Shown: positions 44,612 through 53,412, counted from the stretch's first letter. The stretch: DNA of 64,000 nucleotides from Haloimpatiens sp042688525 (GCF_042688525.2 NZ_JBHWAB010000001.1:372001-436000); one strand, 5' to 3'. Made by a program: numbers and translations. The notes: a model not told the origin generated them from the letters alone.

Positions 44612-45172
44612 ATGGAAAAAAGAATAACAACTCCTTTAACAGAAGAAAAAGTTAAAGATTTAAAAATAGGAGATGCTGTACTTATTTCAGGTACTATATA
44701 TACAGCTAGAGATGCTGCTCATGCTAGACTTGTAAAACTTTTAGATGAGGGAAAAGAACTCCCAATGGACATAAAAGATGGAATAATATATTATGTTGGG
44801 CCAACACCAGCAAAACCAGGTAAAGCATTAGGTTCAGCAGGACCAACTACAAGTTATAGAATGGACCCTTATGCACCAAGATTATTAGATGAAGGGTTAA
44901 GAGGTATGATAGGTAAAGGATTAAGATCAAAAGAGGTTATAGATGCAATAGTTAGAAATAAAGGAGTATATTTTGCTGCAATAGGTGGTGCGGCTGCACT
45001 TATAGGAAAAAGTGTAAAAAAAGCAGAATTGATAGCCTATGAAGATTTAGGAGCAGAAGCTGTAAGAAAATTAGAAGTAGAAGATTTACCAGTAGTTGTT
45101 GTTATAGATAGTAAAGGAAATAATCTTTATAAAGAAGGTCAAGATGCATACCTAAAATCTATGGAAAAATAG
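44612..45172 (+). CDS. Class I fumarase-type hydratase, beta subunit (probable mesaconase)
   Basis: The 186-residue product is the C-terminal half of class I fumarases, with SGTIYTARDAAHARL and YYVGPTPAKPGKALGSAGPTTSYRMDPY. ATG 44612 follows GAAGGGGGA; the frame open from 44561 overlaps the alpha gene and has no ribosome binding site. It is 19 bases after the alpha gene. Confidence 0.88.
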   Translation: MEKRITTPLTEEKVKDLKIGDAVLISGTIYTARDAAHARLVKLLDEGKELPMDIKDGIIYYVGPTPAKPGKALGSAGPTTSYRMDPYAPRLLDEGLRGMIGKGLRSKEVIDAIVRNKGVYFAAIGGAAALIGKSVKKAELIAYEDLGAEAVRKLEVEDLPVVVVIDSKGNNLYKEGQDAYLKSMEK

Positions 45173-45211
45173 TATTATTGAATTTAAAAAAAATGTAGAG
45201 TAGGTGAGAAA

Positions 45212-45481
45212 ATGAAAATAGAAAAAGTAGCAAAAGCAGGTACTTTAGAATCAAATGATATATTAGTTATGGTTATGCCAAATGATGAAGGTGGCATTGA
45301 AATAGAACTTGAAAGTATTGTAATGAAGCAGTTTGGAGATACAATAAAAGAAACAATAATGAATAAATTAAAAGAATTAAATGTAGAAGATGTAAAAATT
45401 AAGGCTCAAGACAAAGGAGCTTTAGATTATACAATAAAAGCAAGAGTAGAAACAGCAATTAATAGAGCATTGGATAATTAA
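45212..45481 (+). CDS. citD: Citrate/citramalate lyase acyl carrier protein (gamma)
   Basis: This 89-residue protein carries the phosphoribosyl-dephospho-CoA thioester arm of the lyase complex. The attachment serine is Ser14 in AGTLESND. In this locus it should serve citramalate lyase, which splits citramalate into acetate and pyruvate; that substrate is inferred from the pathway. Weak GTAGGTGA precedes the ATG. Confidence 0.92.
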   Translation: MKIEKVAKAGTLESNDILVMVMPNDEGGIEIELESIVMKQFGDTIKETIMNKLKELNVEDVKIKAQDKGALDYTIKARVETAINRALDN

Positions 45482-45549
45482 AAATGATTATATTAGATTC
45501 ATCCAAAGAAGTTATATGATTTTTAATATGGTAAAAATGAGGTGGAAAT

Positions 45550-46422
45550 ATGAAAAAGTTAAGAAGAACTATGTTATTTATGCCAGGGAACAATCCAGGA
45601 ATGCTTCAAAATGCAGGTATTTTAGGTGCGGATTCAATTATACTTGACTTAGAGGATGCTGTTAGTATAACAGAAAAAGATAGTGCTAGATTATTAGTTA
45701 GTGAAGCTATAAAAAATATAGATTATTCAGGTGTTGAAGTAGTAGTAAGAGTAAATCCATTGGATACAGAGTTTGGACCAAAAGATATAGATGTAATAGC
45801 TAGAGTTAAACCAGAAGTTTTAATGATACCGAAGGCTACAGAAGAACAAATGAAGCAAGTAGATGAAGTATTAAATAAGATAGAAGATGAAGAAGGATTT
45901 GAAAAGGGAAGTATTAAATTATTTGCTCTTATTGAAACAGCGTTTGGACTTGAAACTGTGTATGATGTAATTGGAGCCTCAAAAAGAGTTCAAGGAGTAC
46001 TTTTAGGCGGGGAAGATTTAACATCTGATTTTGGAGTTAAGAGAACAAAAAAAGGTGATGAAATTTTATATGCAAGAAATAGAGTTGCTACAGCATGCAG
46101 AGCGATGAAAGTAGATGCCATAGATACGCCATTTACAGATACAAACGATTACAAAGGATTAGAAGAGGACACAAAAAAAGCAAAATCACTTGGTATGACT
46201 GGTAAATCATCTATAAATCCAAGACAAATAGATACAATTCATTCAGTATTTGCACCAATGGAAGAAGAAATAAAATATGCAGTAAGAGTATTACAAGCTA
46301 AAGAAGAAGCAGAAAAAGAAGGAAAAGGAGTATTTGCATTAGATGGCAAAATGGTAGATGCTCCAGTAATAAATAGAGCAAAGACAACTTATGAGTTAGC
46401 AAAAATGTTAAATTTACTTTAA
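45550..46422 (+). CDS. citE: Citrate/citramalate lyase beta subunit
   Basis: The beta subunit cleaves the acyl-thioester intermediate. The 290-residue product has the HpcH/HpaI-aldolase fold signatures RTMLFMPGNNPGMLQNA, SIILDLEDAV, ALIETAFGLE and LLGGEDLTSDFG, which include the metal-binding acidic residues. ATGAGGTGG precedes the ATG. It forms a set with citD and citF. Confidence 0.94.
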   Translation: MKKLRRTMLFMPGNNPGMLQNAGILGADSIILDLEDAVSITEKDSARLLVSEAIKNIDYSGVEVVVRVNPLDTEFGPKDIDVIARVKPEVLMIPKATEEQMKQVDEVLNKIEDEEGFEKGSIKLFALIETAFGLETVYDVIGASKRVQGVLLGGEDLTSDFGVKRTKKGDEILYARNRVATACRAMKVDAIDTPFTDTNDYKGLEEDTKKAKSLGMTGKSSINPRQIDTIHSVFAPMEEEIKYAVRVLQAKEEAEKEGKGVFALDGKMVDAPVINRAKTTYELAKMLNLL

Positions 46423-46493
46423 GAAACTTTGTAATGTAAGAGTGTATTATTCATAAATAATTTATTATTTTACAAGAATATGAGGTGAATAAC

Positions 46494-48038
46494 ATGAAGA
46501 ATGTATTAGGCAGGGAAATACCTGAAAAAATAGATGGATATAAGAAAGTAGAACCTTTTAAAGGAGCTTTTGCAAATAAAGGTATAAAAGCAATAAGTGA
46601 TATAAAAGTTAAAAGTGTAGAACCAGGTGATAATAAAGTATTAAATAGTATAGAAGAAGCTTTAGATAAAGTTGAAATAAAAGATGGAATGACAATATCT
46701 TTTCACCATCATTTAAGAAACGGTGACCATGTATTAAATAGAGTAGTAGATGCTATTGCTAAAAGAGGAATAAAAGATATAACCATAGCAGCAAGTTCAA
46801 TATTTCCTGTTCATGCTCCACTTGTGGAGTATATAAAAGATGGAGTTGTTACAGGATTATGTGCAAATTATATGTCAGGTCCAGTAGCGAGAGCAGTGTC
46901 ATTAGGATACTTAAAGAGACCAGCTATAATGCATACACACGGTGGAAGAGCTAGAGCTATAGAAAGTGGAGAATTACATATAGATGTTGCGTTTATTGCA
47001 GCACCAACTGCAGATAATTATGGAAATATAAATGGCGTGGAAGGACCAGCTGCTTGTGGTTCACTTGGATATGTTATTCCTGATGCAGAATATGCAGATA
47101 AAGTAGTAGCTGTAACAGATAATCTTGTTCCATATCCGGCATGTCCAATAGAAATAAGTCAACATCATGTTGATTATGTAGTAAAAGTTGATTGTATAGG
47201 AGACCCTAAAGGTATAGTATCTGGAACTACTAAAATAACAAAAGATCCAGTAGGACTTAAAATAGCTAAAATGGCGTCAAAAGTTATAAAGGCATCTGGA
47301 CTTTTAAAAGACGGTATATCATTTCAAACAGGTGCAGGTGGAAGTTCACTTGCTGTTGCAGCAGAACTTAAAGAAATAATGAAAAGAGAAGATATTACAG
47401 GAAGTTTTGCAGCAGGTGGAGTAACAGGTTATACAGTAGAAATGCTTGAAGAAGGATTATTTAGAAATATATTTGATGTACAATGTTTTGATTTAAAAGC
47501 AATTCAATCATATAAAAATAATGTAAAACATCAAGGAATGTCAGCTTCAATGTATGGAAATCCTCATAATAAAGGTTGTGTAGCTAATAATCTTGATGTA
47601 ATGATTTTAGGAGCAACAGAAATAGATACAAACTTTAACGTAAACGTTACAACAGGTTCTGATGGAATAATTATGGGCGGTTCTGGTGGACATAGTGATA
47701 CTGCAGCAGGTTCTAAACTTGCTATAGTTGTAACTAATCTTATGAAAGCAAGACTTCCAATAATAAAAGATAGAGTTACAACAGTAACAACACCAGGAGA
47801 AAGCATAGATGTACTTGTAACTGAGAGAGGAATTGCAGTAAATCCAAAAAGAACAGATTTGGTAGAAAGACTAAAAGAAACTAAATTACCTGTAATGACA
47901 ATTGAAGAATTAAAAGAAATAGCTGAAAAAATGACAGGAAAACCAAAACCAATACAGTTTACAGATGAAGTAGTTGCAGTAGTTGAATATAGAGACGGTA
48001 CTGTAATTGATGTAGTAAGAAAACCTATAGAAAATTAG
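46494..48038 (+). CDS. citF: Citrate/citramalate lyase alpha subunit
   Basis: The alpha subunit moves the acyl-carrier from acetate to the substrate (CoA-transferase activity). The 514-residue product has HHHLRNGDHVLNRVVDAI, GAGGSSLAVAAEL and the glycine-rich GSDGIIMGGSGGHSDTAAGS region. ATG 46494 is set by TGAGGTGA at 46481-46488; the GTG at 46485 lies in that site. Confidence 0.95.
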   Translation: MKNVLGREIPEKIDGYKKVEPFKGAFANKGIKAISDIKVKSVEPGDNKVLNSIEEALDKVEIKDGMTISFHHHLRNGDHVLNRVVDAIAKRGIKDITIAASSIFPVHAPLVEYIKDGVVTGLCANYMSGPVARAVSLGYLKRPAIMHTHGGRARAIESGELHIDVAFIAAPTADNYGNINGVEGPAACGSLGYVIPDAEYADKVVAVTDNLVPYPACPIEISQHHVDYVVKVDCIGDPKGIVSGTTKITKDPVGLKIAKMASKVIKASGLLKDGISFQTGAGGSSLAVAAELKEIMKREDITGSFAAGGVTGYTVEMLEEGLFRNIFDVQCFDLKAIQSYKNNVKHQGMSASMYGNPHNKGCVANNLDVMILGATEIDTNFNVNVTTGSDGIIMGGSGGHSDTAAGSKLAIVVTNLMKARLPIIKDRVTTVTTPGESIDVLVTERGIAVNPKRTDLVERLKETKLPVMTIEELKEIAEKMTGKPKPIQFTDEVVAVVEYRDGTVIDVVRKPIEN

Positions 48039-48152
48039 CTGAATTGTTAATTTTCAATTTGTAGTATGGTCACAATTTTAATCAATATAGTTTAAAGTTT
48101 TTTGCAAAGGTAAAAAGGTGATGTTACATTGCTTAAAAAGGGGTAATTATTA

Positions 48153-49199
48153 ATGTATGATTTAAAGTTGCAGAAAATAAACTTAAAAGATTATAATGAA
48201 AGACAAGAGGTAAATGAATTTTTAAATAAGTTTGATTTAATATTGGATAATGATGTAGATTATACTATTGTATTAAGAGATAAAGGAAATAAGATAGCTG
48301 CAACTTGTTCTAAAGCTAAAAGTGTATTTAAATGTTTTGCTATAGATCCTAAATTACAAGGAGACGGAATAACATCTAAATTAATAACTGATCTAATTAA
48401 TAAGTCTTTTGAAGAGGGAGTATATCATAATTTCATTTTTACTAAACCTAAAAATATAGAAATTTTTTCATCTTTAAATTTTAAATTAATATATGAGGTG
48501 GAAAAAGTAGCATTATTAGAAAATGGGGTTTATAATATTAATAATTGTTTGAATAATTTAATTAAAAAAAATAATATTAATATAACGCAAAAGAAATCTG
48601 CAATAGTTATGAATTGTAATCCATTTACGTTAGGGCATAAATACTTGATAGAACAAGCATCAAAACAAAGCGAAGAAGTTTTGGTTTTTATAGTTCAAGA
48701 AAATAAATCACTTTTCCCTTTTGATGTAAGATATTCATTAGTAAAAAAAGGAGTAGCACATTTGAGAAACGTCAAGGTGGTTCCTGGAACGGAATATATA
48801 ATATCTTCTGCTACATTTCCATCATATTTTTTAAGGAAAGAAGATGAAAGACTTCAAGCCTATACTAAGCTAGATGCAAATATATTTGGAGAGTATTTTT
48901 GTAAAAAATTAAATATTGTAAGAAGGTTTGTAGGGGAGGAACCATATTGTAATGTTACTAGGGAATATAATAAAGCATTAAAAAATCAATTATATAAATA
49001 TGGGATTGAACTTGAACAATTAAAAAGAAAAGAAATTAATGATACTATAATAAGTGCATCAAAGGTAAGAGAATTAATAAGAAATAATGAAATAGAAGAA
49101 ATAAGTAAGTTTGTTCCTAGAGTTACGCTAGAATTTTTTAATACAGATAAAGGGAAGGAGATAATGGAGAAGATAAAATATAGTAATTCTCCACATTAG
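48153..49199 (+). CDS. citC: [Citrate (pro-3S)-lyase] ligase
   Basis: CitC acetylates the thiol of the lyase prosthetic group using acetate and ATP, which switches the complex on. The 348-residue product has an N-terminal GNAT-like part and a C-terminal nucleotidyltransferase domain with AIVMNCNPFTLGHKYLIEQAS (HxGH-type motif). Start ATG 48153 follows AAGGGGT at a rather long distance. A 114-base gap before it shows no terminator. Confidence 0.93.
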   Translation: MYDLKLQKINLKDYNERQEVNEFLNKFDLILDNDVDYTIVLRDKGNKIAATCSKAKSVFKCFAIDPKLQGDGITSKLITDLINKSFEEGVYHNFIFTKPKNIEIFSSLNFKLIYEVEKVALLENGVYNINNCLNNLIKKNNINITQKKSAIVMNCNPFTLGHKYLIEQASKQSEEVLVFIVQENKSLFPFDVRYSLVKKGVAHLRNVKVVPGTEYIISSATFPSYFLRKEDERLQAYTKLDANIFGEYFCKKLNIVRRFVGEEPYCNVTREYNKALKNQLYKYGIELEQLKRKEINDTIISASKVRELIRNNEIEEISKFVPRVTLEFFNTDKGKEIMEKIKYSNSPH

Positions 49200-49201
49200 C
49201 T

Positions 49202-49717
49202 ATGTATACACCTAAAGAAATATTAGATGCTAGAGAAAAAAGAGTAGAATTTCAAAATGAAATGATTCATAAATTTAAATTGCCATTAATAGCGATAAGA
49301 GTAAATTACCCTGGAGTGAATAAAGATAATAAATTAACAAGAAAATTAATGGAAGCTATAGATAAAATAGTTTCAGGTATATTTCAATATGATATACATT
49401 GTAAGATTATAAAGTTTTCACCAGAAGGTCCAATTATTTTAATGAGTATAAATGGAGAATCATTGGAAACAAAAAAGCTGTGTATTGAAATTGAAGAAAA
49501 ACATATACTTGGAAGATGCATTGATGTGGATGTATATGATGAATATGGAAAAAGTATAAGTAGAACTGAACTAGGGTATAGTGAAAGAAAATGTTATATT
49601 TGTGGAGAACCTGCACATATATGTGTTAGATCACAAAAACATAGCCAGAATGAAATAATAAATTTTATACAAAAAAAATATGAAGAATATGTGGAGACGT
49701 TTCATGAAAAATTATAA
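49202..49717 (+). CDS. citX: Holo-citrate lyase synthase (apo-ACP phosphodephospho-CoA transferase)
   Basis: CitX attaches the triphosphoribosyl-dephospho-CoA group to CitD. The 171-residue product has FKLPLIAIRVNYPGVNKDN and the C-terminal GRCIDVDVYDEYGKSISR and RKCYICGEPAHICVRSQKHS stretches of the family. It starts two bases after the citC stop and overlaps citG by 14 bases. Confidence 0.92.
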   Translation: MYTPKEILDAREKRVEFQNEMIHKFKLPLIAIRVNYPGVNKDNKLTRKLMEAIDKIVSGIFQYDIHCKIIKFSPEGPIILMSINGESLETKKLCIEIEEKHILGRCIDVDVYDEYGKSISRTELGYSERKCYICGEPAHICVRSQKHSQNEIINFIQKKYEEYVETFHEKL

Positions 49718-50576
49718 TATATGCGATAAAGCATTTGAAATAGCAAGTTTTGCAGTAAAATCTATGTTATATGAAGTTACAGCGTTTCCTAAACCAGGAT
49801 TAGTTACACCTGTATCATGTGGAGCTCATAAAGATATGAATTATTATACATTTCTAGACAGCAGCTGTTCTCTTATGAAGTATATGACATTGTTTGTACA
49901 GCATGGTTTTAGCAATGAGAGTGAGAGAATAATTTTTCAAAAGGCTAGAAAATTAGGAATGGAAGCTGAAAAATACATGTTTGACAATACTCATAAAATT
50001 AACACTCATAAAGGAATGATTTTTTTAATGGGTATATCTTGTGTTGCTGTAGGAAAAGTAATACATGAAGGAAAGAGTTTCAAAGATATAAAAAATGTGA
50101 TACAGAATATGGCTAAAGGTGTAGTAAAAAATGAATTAGAAAGTATAAAGAATACAAATAATGAAAACAAAACATTAACTTATGGTGAGAAGTTATATAA
50201 GAAATATGGTATTGCTGGAATACGTGGAGAAGTGGAAAAAGGGATTCCTATAGTTTTTGAATATTCTCTGCAGTGTTATGAAAAAAATAGCGACTTAAGT
50301 AATAACGATAGGTTAGTACACACATTAATACAGATTATGCAGTACTGTGAAGATACAAATGTATTACATAGACATAGTATAGAAGTTTTGAATGAAATTC
50401 AAAGTAAAGCTAAATATATAATTAGTTTAGGTGGAATGAGAAGTGAAAAAGGAAGACAGGCTGTAGAAAATTTAGCTAAGGAATTTGTGGAAAGAGGTAT
50501 TAGTCCGGGCGGAGTTGCAGATATCTTAGCAGTAACAGTATTTTTCTATTTGGTTAAAAAACATTTAAATATATAG
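49704..50576 (+). CDS. citG: Triphosphoribosyl-dephospho-CoA synthase
   Basis: CitG makes the prosthetic group precursor from ATP and dephospho-CoA. The 290-residue product has the family motifs TAFPKPGLVTPVSCGAHKDM, NTHKGMIFLMG, KYGIAGIRGEVEKGIP and SPGGVADILAVT. ATG 49704 follows GTGGAG at 49691-49696; the longer frame from 49680 lies within citX. It is the last gene of the operon. Confidence 0.94.
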   Translation: MKNYNICDKAFEIASFAVKSMLYEVTAFPKPGLVTPVSCGAHKDMNYYTFLDSSCSLMKYMTLFVQHGFSNESERIIFQKARKLGMEAEKYMFDNTHKINTHKGMIFLMGISCVAVGKVIHEGKSFKDIKNVIQNMAKGVVKNELESIKNTNNENKTLTYGEKLYKKYGIAGIRGEVEKGIPIVFEYSLQCYEKNSDLSNNDRLVHTLIQIMQYCEDTNVLHRHSIEVLNEIQSKAKYIISLGGMRSEKGRQAVENLAKEFVERGISPGGVADILAVTVFFYLVKKHLNI

Positions 50577-50577
50577 T

Positions 50578-50620
50578 AATACAAAATCCAGAAGCTTAAA
50601 AAACTTCTGGATTTTGTATT
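50578..50620 (+). terminator. 17-bp-stem terminator after citG
   Basis: AATACAAAATCCAGAAG at 50578-50594 and its exact inverse at 50604-50620 enclose a 9-nt loop. It begins two bases after the citG stop. The interrupted T-rich 3' arm (ATTTTGTATT) supports termination of the operon. Confidence 0.8.
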
Positions 50621-50683
50621 ATAAAATGATTTAATTTTGATAAGGTTAGAACAAACTTTACTAAATGTTATTCTTATTATGTG

Positions 50684-50822
50684 AATTAACTTTCAAAGAT
50701 GAAAAATAGCCGCTACGGGAAATGATATCTTACTTAGAACTTGTAAACTTTGTTTAAATGTTTCTTACGCAATATATCATTTCCCTTTGCTAAGCAGTAT
50801 TTTTTTACTGCCAAAGTTGAGT
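50684..50822 (-). mobile_element. Internally deleted copy of the 259-bp giant-hairpin element
   Basis: This 139-bp stretch matches, on the opposite strand, both outer arms of the full elements at 52855 and 53133 (for example AGCCGCTACGGGAAATGATAT and its downstream partner ATATCATTTCCC). The middle is missing; the junction lies at a short repeat CTTAGAA that occurs in both arms. The ends are more diverged (AATTAAC for ACTCAAC) and no target duplication is seen, so it is an older copy. No reading frame is present. Confidence 0.8.
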
Positions 50823-50836
50823 TGCAAAATAATAAC

Positions 50837-50865
50837 TTGACTTAAATATTATCTTATTATAAAAT
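50837..50865 (+). promoter_or_regulatory. Promoter of the DeoR-fruK operon
   Basis: TTGACT at 50837-50842 and TAAAAT at 50860-50865 are 17 bases apart. Transcription should start near 50872, at the first operator repeat. Confidence 0.78.
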
Positions 50866-50874
50866 AACATAAAA

Positions 50875-50910
50875 CAATCAAATTCAATCATAAACAATCA
50901 TAAACAATCA
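50875..50910. promoter_or_regulatory. Operator: four CAATCA repeats at 10-bp spacing
   Basis: CAATCA begins at 50875, 50885, 50895 and 50905, exactly one helical turn apart, just downstream of the predicted start of transcription. Tandem sites on one DNA face suit a DeoR-family repressor binding as a multimer. Autoregulation by the next gene is inferred. Confidence 0.7.
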
Positions 50911-50926
50911 AAGTGAGAGTGATAAT

Positions 50927-51685
50927 GTGTTTGCCAGAGAAAGACAACAAAAAATATTGGAATTATTAAAAGACAAAAATAGTATAAAAGTTAGTCAGGT
51001 TTGTGAACTACTTAATGTGTCTGAATCTACCATAAGAAGGGATCTTCAAGAAATGGAGGCTAATAACCTTTTAGAAAGAACCCACGGAGGTGCTGTTACA
51101 GTAGAAAAAACAAGTTTTGAACCTTCATTTGAAGAAAAGAAACAAGAAAAGAATTTGGAAAAGTCTAATATTGGAAAGGCTGCAGCAGATTTAATTAAAG
51201 ATAATGATACTGTAATTTTAGATTGTGGAACTACAATTTTGGAAATAGCCAAAAATATTAAAGCTAAGAACATAACAGTAATTACAAATTCTATTGATAT
51301 TGCGACTGAACTTTTAAATAAGAAAGGAATAGAGTTAATAGTTACGGGAGGAAATTTAAGATTACATACAAGAGCTATGGTAGGTCCTATTACAGAAAAG
51401 ATACTAAGGAATTTTCGTGTGGATAAGGTGTTTTTAGGTGCTAATGGTATTTCAATAAAAGAAGGGGTAACTACTCCTAATTTTATTGAAGCACAAACTA
51501 AAAGAACTATGATAGAGGTAAGTAAAAAAATAATAGTTGTATCAGATAGTTCAAAGTTTGATAAAGTTTCATTATCTGTTGTTTGTAATTTGAAGGATAT
51601 AGATAAAATTATAACTACTAATGATATAGATGAAAATATAATTAAAGATTATATAAATGCTGGAGTGGAAATGATAACTGTGTAG
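50927..51685 (+). CDS. DeoR-family transcription regulator (FruR-like)
   Basis: The 252-residue product has the DeoR helix-turn-helix (RQQKILELLKDKNSIKVSQVCELLNVSESTIRRDL) and a sugar-phosphate-binding domain with DCGTTILEIA and FLGANGISIKEGVTTPN. Regulators of this type next to 1-phosphofructokinase genes usually sense fructose 1-phosphate. Start GTG 50927 follows GTGAGAGTGA. It is in an operon with fruK. Confidence 0.92.
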   Translation: MFARERQQKILELLKDKNSIKVSQVCELLNVSESTIRRDLQEMEANNLLERTHGGAVTVEKTSFEPSFEEKKQEKNLEKSNIGKAAADLIKDNDTVILDCGTTILEIAKNIKAKNITVITNSIDIATELLNKKGIELIVTGGNLRLHTRAMVGPITEKILRNFRVDKVFLGANGISIKEGVTTPNFIEAQTKRTMIEVSKKIIVVSDSSKFDKVSLSVVCNLKDIDKIITTNDIDENIIKDYINAGVEMITV

Positions 51686-51736
51686 GTATTCATAAGATGA
51701 ATAATTTTATATTAAAAATAAGGAGGGGAACTAAAG

Positions 51737-52666
51737 ATGATATTAACTGTTACCTTAAATCCAGCTATGGATAAAACTGTAGTGATTAATAATTTTCAAC
51801 TTGGGAGTGTGAATAGAGTATCCAATATAAGATACGATATTGGTGGAAAAGGTATTAATGTATCTAAGGTATTAAAAAATTTCAAGGTGGATTCAATTTG
51901 TACAGGATTTCTTGGAGGTATATGGGAAAAAAATTTTATAGAAGAGTTAAATAAAAGAGGGATAGAGACGCAATTTGTTAAGATAGATGGAAACACGAGA
52001 ACGAATACTAAAATTGTAGATAAGGTTAATGAAATTTATACAGATGTAAATGAAGCAGGTCCTAACATAAATAAAGAAATGCTAGAGGGTTTTATTGATG
52101 AATTTAAGCAAATGTGTAACGATGGAGATATAGTAGTTTTATCTGGAGGAGTGAGTCCTAATATTCCTAAGAATATATATGCTAAGTTAATAGAAATAGC
52201 AAAAGAAAAAGGAGCTTTAACAATATTAGATGCAGATGGAGAACTTTTAAAAGAAGGCATAAAATCAAAACCAGATATTATTAAACCTAATAATCATGAA
52301 CTTATGAAGCTTTTAAATTTAAAAAATGATAGTGAAGAAGAGTTAATAAGAGCAGGAAAAAAACTTAATGATGAAGGAATCGAAGTGTTAATTTCTTTGG
52401 GTGAAAAAGGAGCGCTATATATAACTAAAAAAGGAGTGTATTCTGCAGAAGGTATAAAGGTAGATGTTAAGAGTACTGTTGGAGCAGGAGATTCTATGGT
52501 TGCTGCAATTATTTATAGTATAGTTAATAACTATAGTAATGAAGAAACGCTAAAATTTGCAGTTGCTTGTGGTACGTCATCAGTAACTTTAGAGGGAACT
52601 GAAGCATGTAATTTGGAAGATGTAAATAAAATTTTTGATATGATTAAGGTAGTAAACAAAAAATAA
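51737..52666 (+). CDS. fruK: 1-phosphofructokinase (PfkB family)
   Basis: The enzyme phosphorylates fructose 1-phosphate to fructose 1,6-bisphosphate. The 309-residue product begins MILTVTLNPAMDKTVVI and has IGGKGINVSKVL and the anion-hole/catalytic motif STVGAGDSMVAAII. LacC-type tagatose-6-phosphate kinase is an alternative within the family; the DeoR neighbour favours FruK. AAGGAGGGG precedes the ATG. The fructose permease normally third in this operon is absent. Confidence 0.88.
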   Translation: MILTVTLNPAMDKTVVINNFQLGSVNRVSNIRYDIGGKGINVSKVLKNFKVDSICTGFLGGIWEKNFIEELNKRGIETQFVKIDGNTRTNTKIVDKVNEIYTDVNEAGPNINKEMLEGFIDEFKQMCNDGDIVVLSGGVSPNIPKNIYAKLIEIAKEKGALTILDADGELLKEGIKSKPDIIKPNNHELMKLLNLKNDSEEELIRAGKKLNDEGIEVLISLGEKGALYITKKGVYSAEGIKVDVKSTVGAGDSMVAAIIYSIVNNYSNEETLKFAVACGTSSVTLEGTEACNLEDVNKIFDMIKVVNKK

Positions 52667-52781
52667 TAGATATACAAAAATGTAATTAATTTCGTATAAT
52701 CAAGATACTTATTACATGTGGTAAATATCTATATAGTGTGTAGGATATCAAATGATAATTGAGAATTAATAATTAAGGTTA

Positions 52782-52840
52782 ATTTTTGCTTTAGCAAAAA
52801 TCTTAAATTATATATTACTTATTTTTTCTAAAGAAAAAAT
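52782..52840. repeat. Two short AT-rich hairpins after fruK
   Basis: ATTTTTGCT-TT-AGCAAAAAT at 52782-52801 and ATTTTTTCT-AA-AGAAAAAAT at 52821-52840 are two similar 9-bp stem-loops. They may act as weak terminators of the fruK mRNA. Between 52667 and the first element the sequence is otherwise AT-rich and without a gene. Confidence 0.5.
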
Positions 52841-52854
52841 TCCCTTTATTATTA

Positions 52855-53113
52855 ACTCAACTTTCGCAGTAAAAAAATACTGTCTAGCGAAGGGAAATGA
52901 TATCTTGCGTAAGAAACATTTGAACAAAGTTTACAAGTTCTTAGCTTTACGAATTTGAAAAAAGTTATTTTTTAATTACTGATTCCTATGGAATATTAAT
53001 TAAAAAATCTTTTTTCAATATGAGTAAAGCTTAGAACTTGTTACTGAAGTGAAAGGTTTCTAAGCAAGATATCATTTCCCGCAGCGGCTGTTTTTCACCT
53101 GCGAAAGTTGAGT
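52855..53113 (+). mobile_element. 259-bp giant-hairpin element, copy A
   Basis: The ends ACTCAACTTTCGCAG and CTGCGAAAGTTGAGT are perfect 15-bp terminal inverted repeats, flanked on both sides by TATTA, a plausible target duplication. The two halves are imperfect inverted copies along their whole length, meeting at an ATTCC-TAT-GGAAT apex near 52988, so the RNA or single-stranded DNA would fold into one hairpin of about 120 bp. No open frame of note. It behaves like a miniature inverted-repeat element; no transposase that would move it is present here. Confidence 0.85.
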
Positions 53114-53132
53114 TATTAATTATTCATTATTA

Positions 53133-53391
53133 ACTTAACTTTCGCAGTAAAAAAATACTGCTTAGCAAAGGGAAATGATATATTGCGTAAGAAACATTTG
53201 AACAAAGTTTACAAGTTCTTAGTTTTACGAATTTGAAAAAAGTTATTTTTTAATTACTGATTCCTATGGAATATTAATTAAAAAATCTTTTTTCAATATG
53301 AGTAAAATTTAGAACTTGTTACTGAAGTGAAAGGTTTCTAAGCAAGATATCATTTCACGTAGCGGCTGTTTTTTACCTGCGAAAGTTGAGT
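53133..53391 (+). mobile_element. 259-bp giant-hairpin element, copy B
   Basis: It is the same length as copy A, with about 11 differences, the same orientation, and again TATTA on both flanks (53128-53132 and 53392-53396). Only 19 bases separate the copies. Several differences fall at positions that still allow G-U or paired bases in the hairpin, but this was not scored. Confidence 0.85.
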
Positions 53392-53412
53392 TATTAACTA
53401 TTAATTATTTTT

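Noticed and set aside
48120..48145. Possible eight-codon leader peptide before citC
   Set aside because: The ATG is fused to the AAAGGTG site and the frame is too short and plain to support a real attenuator.
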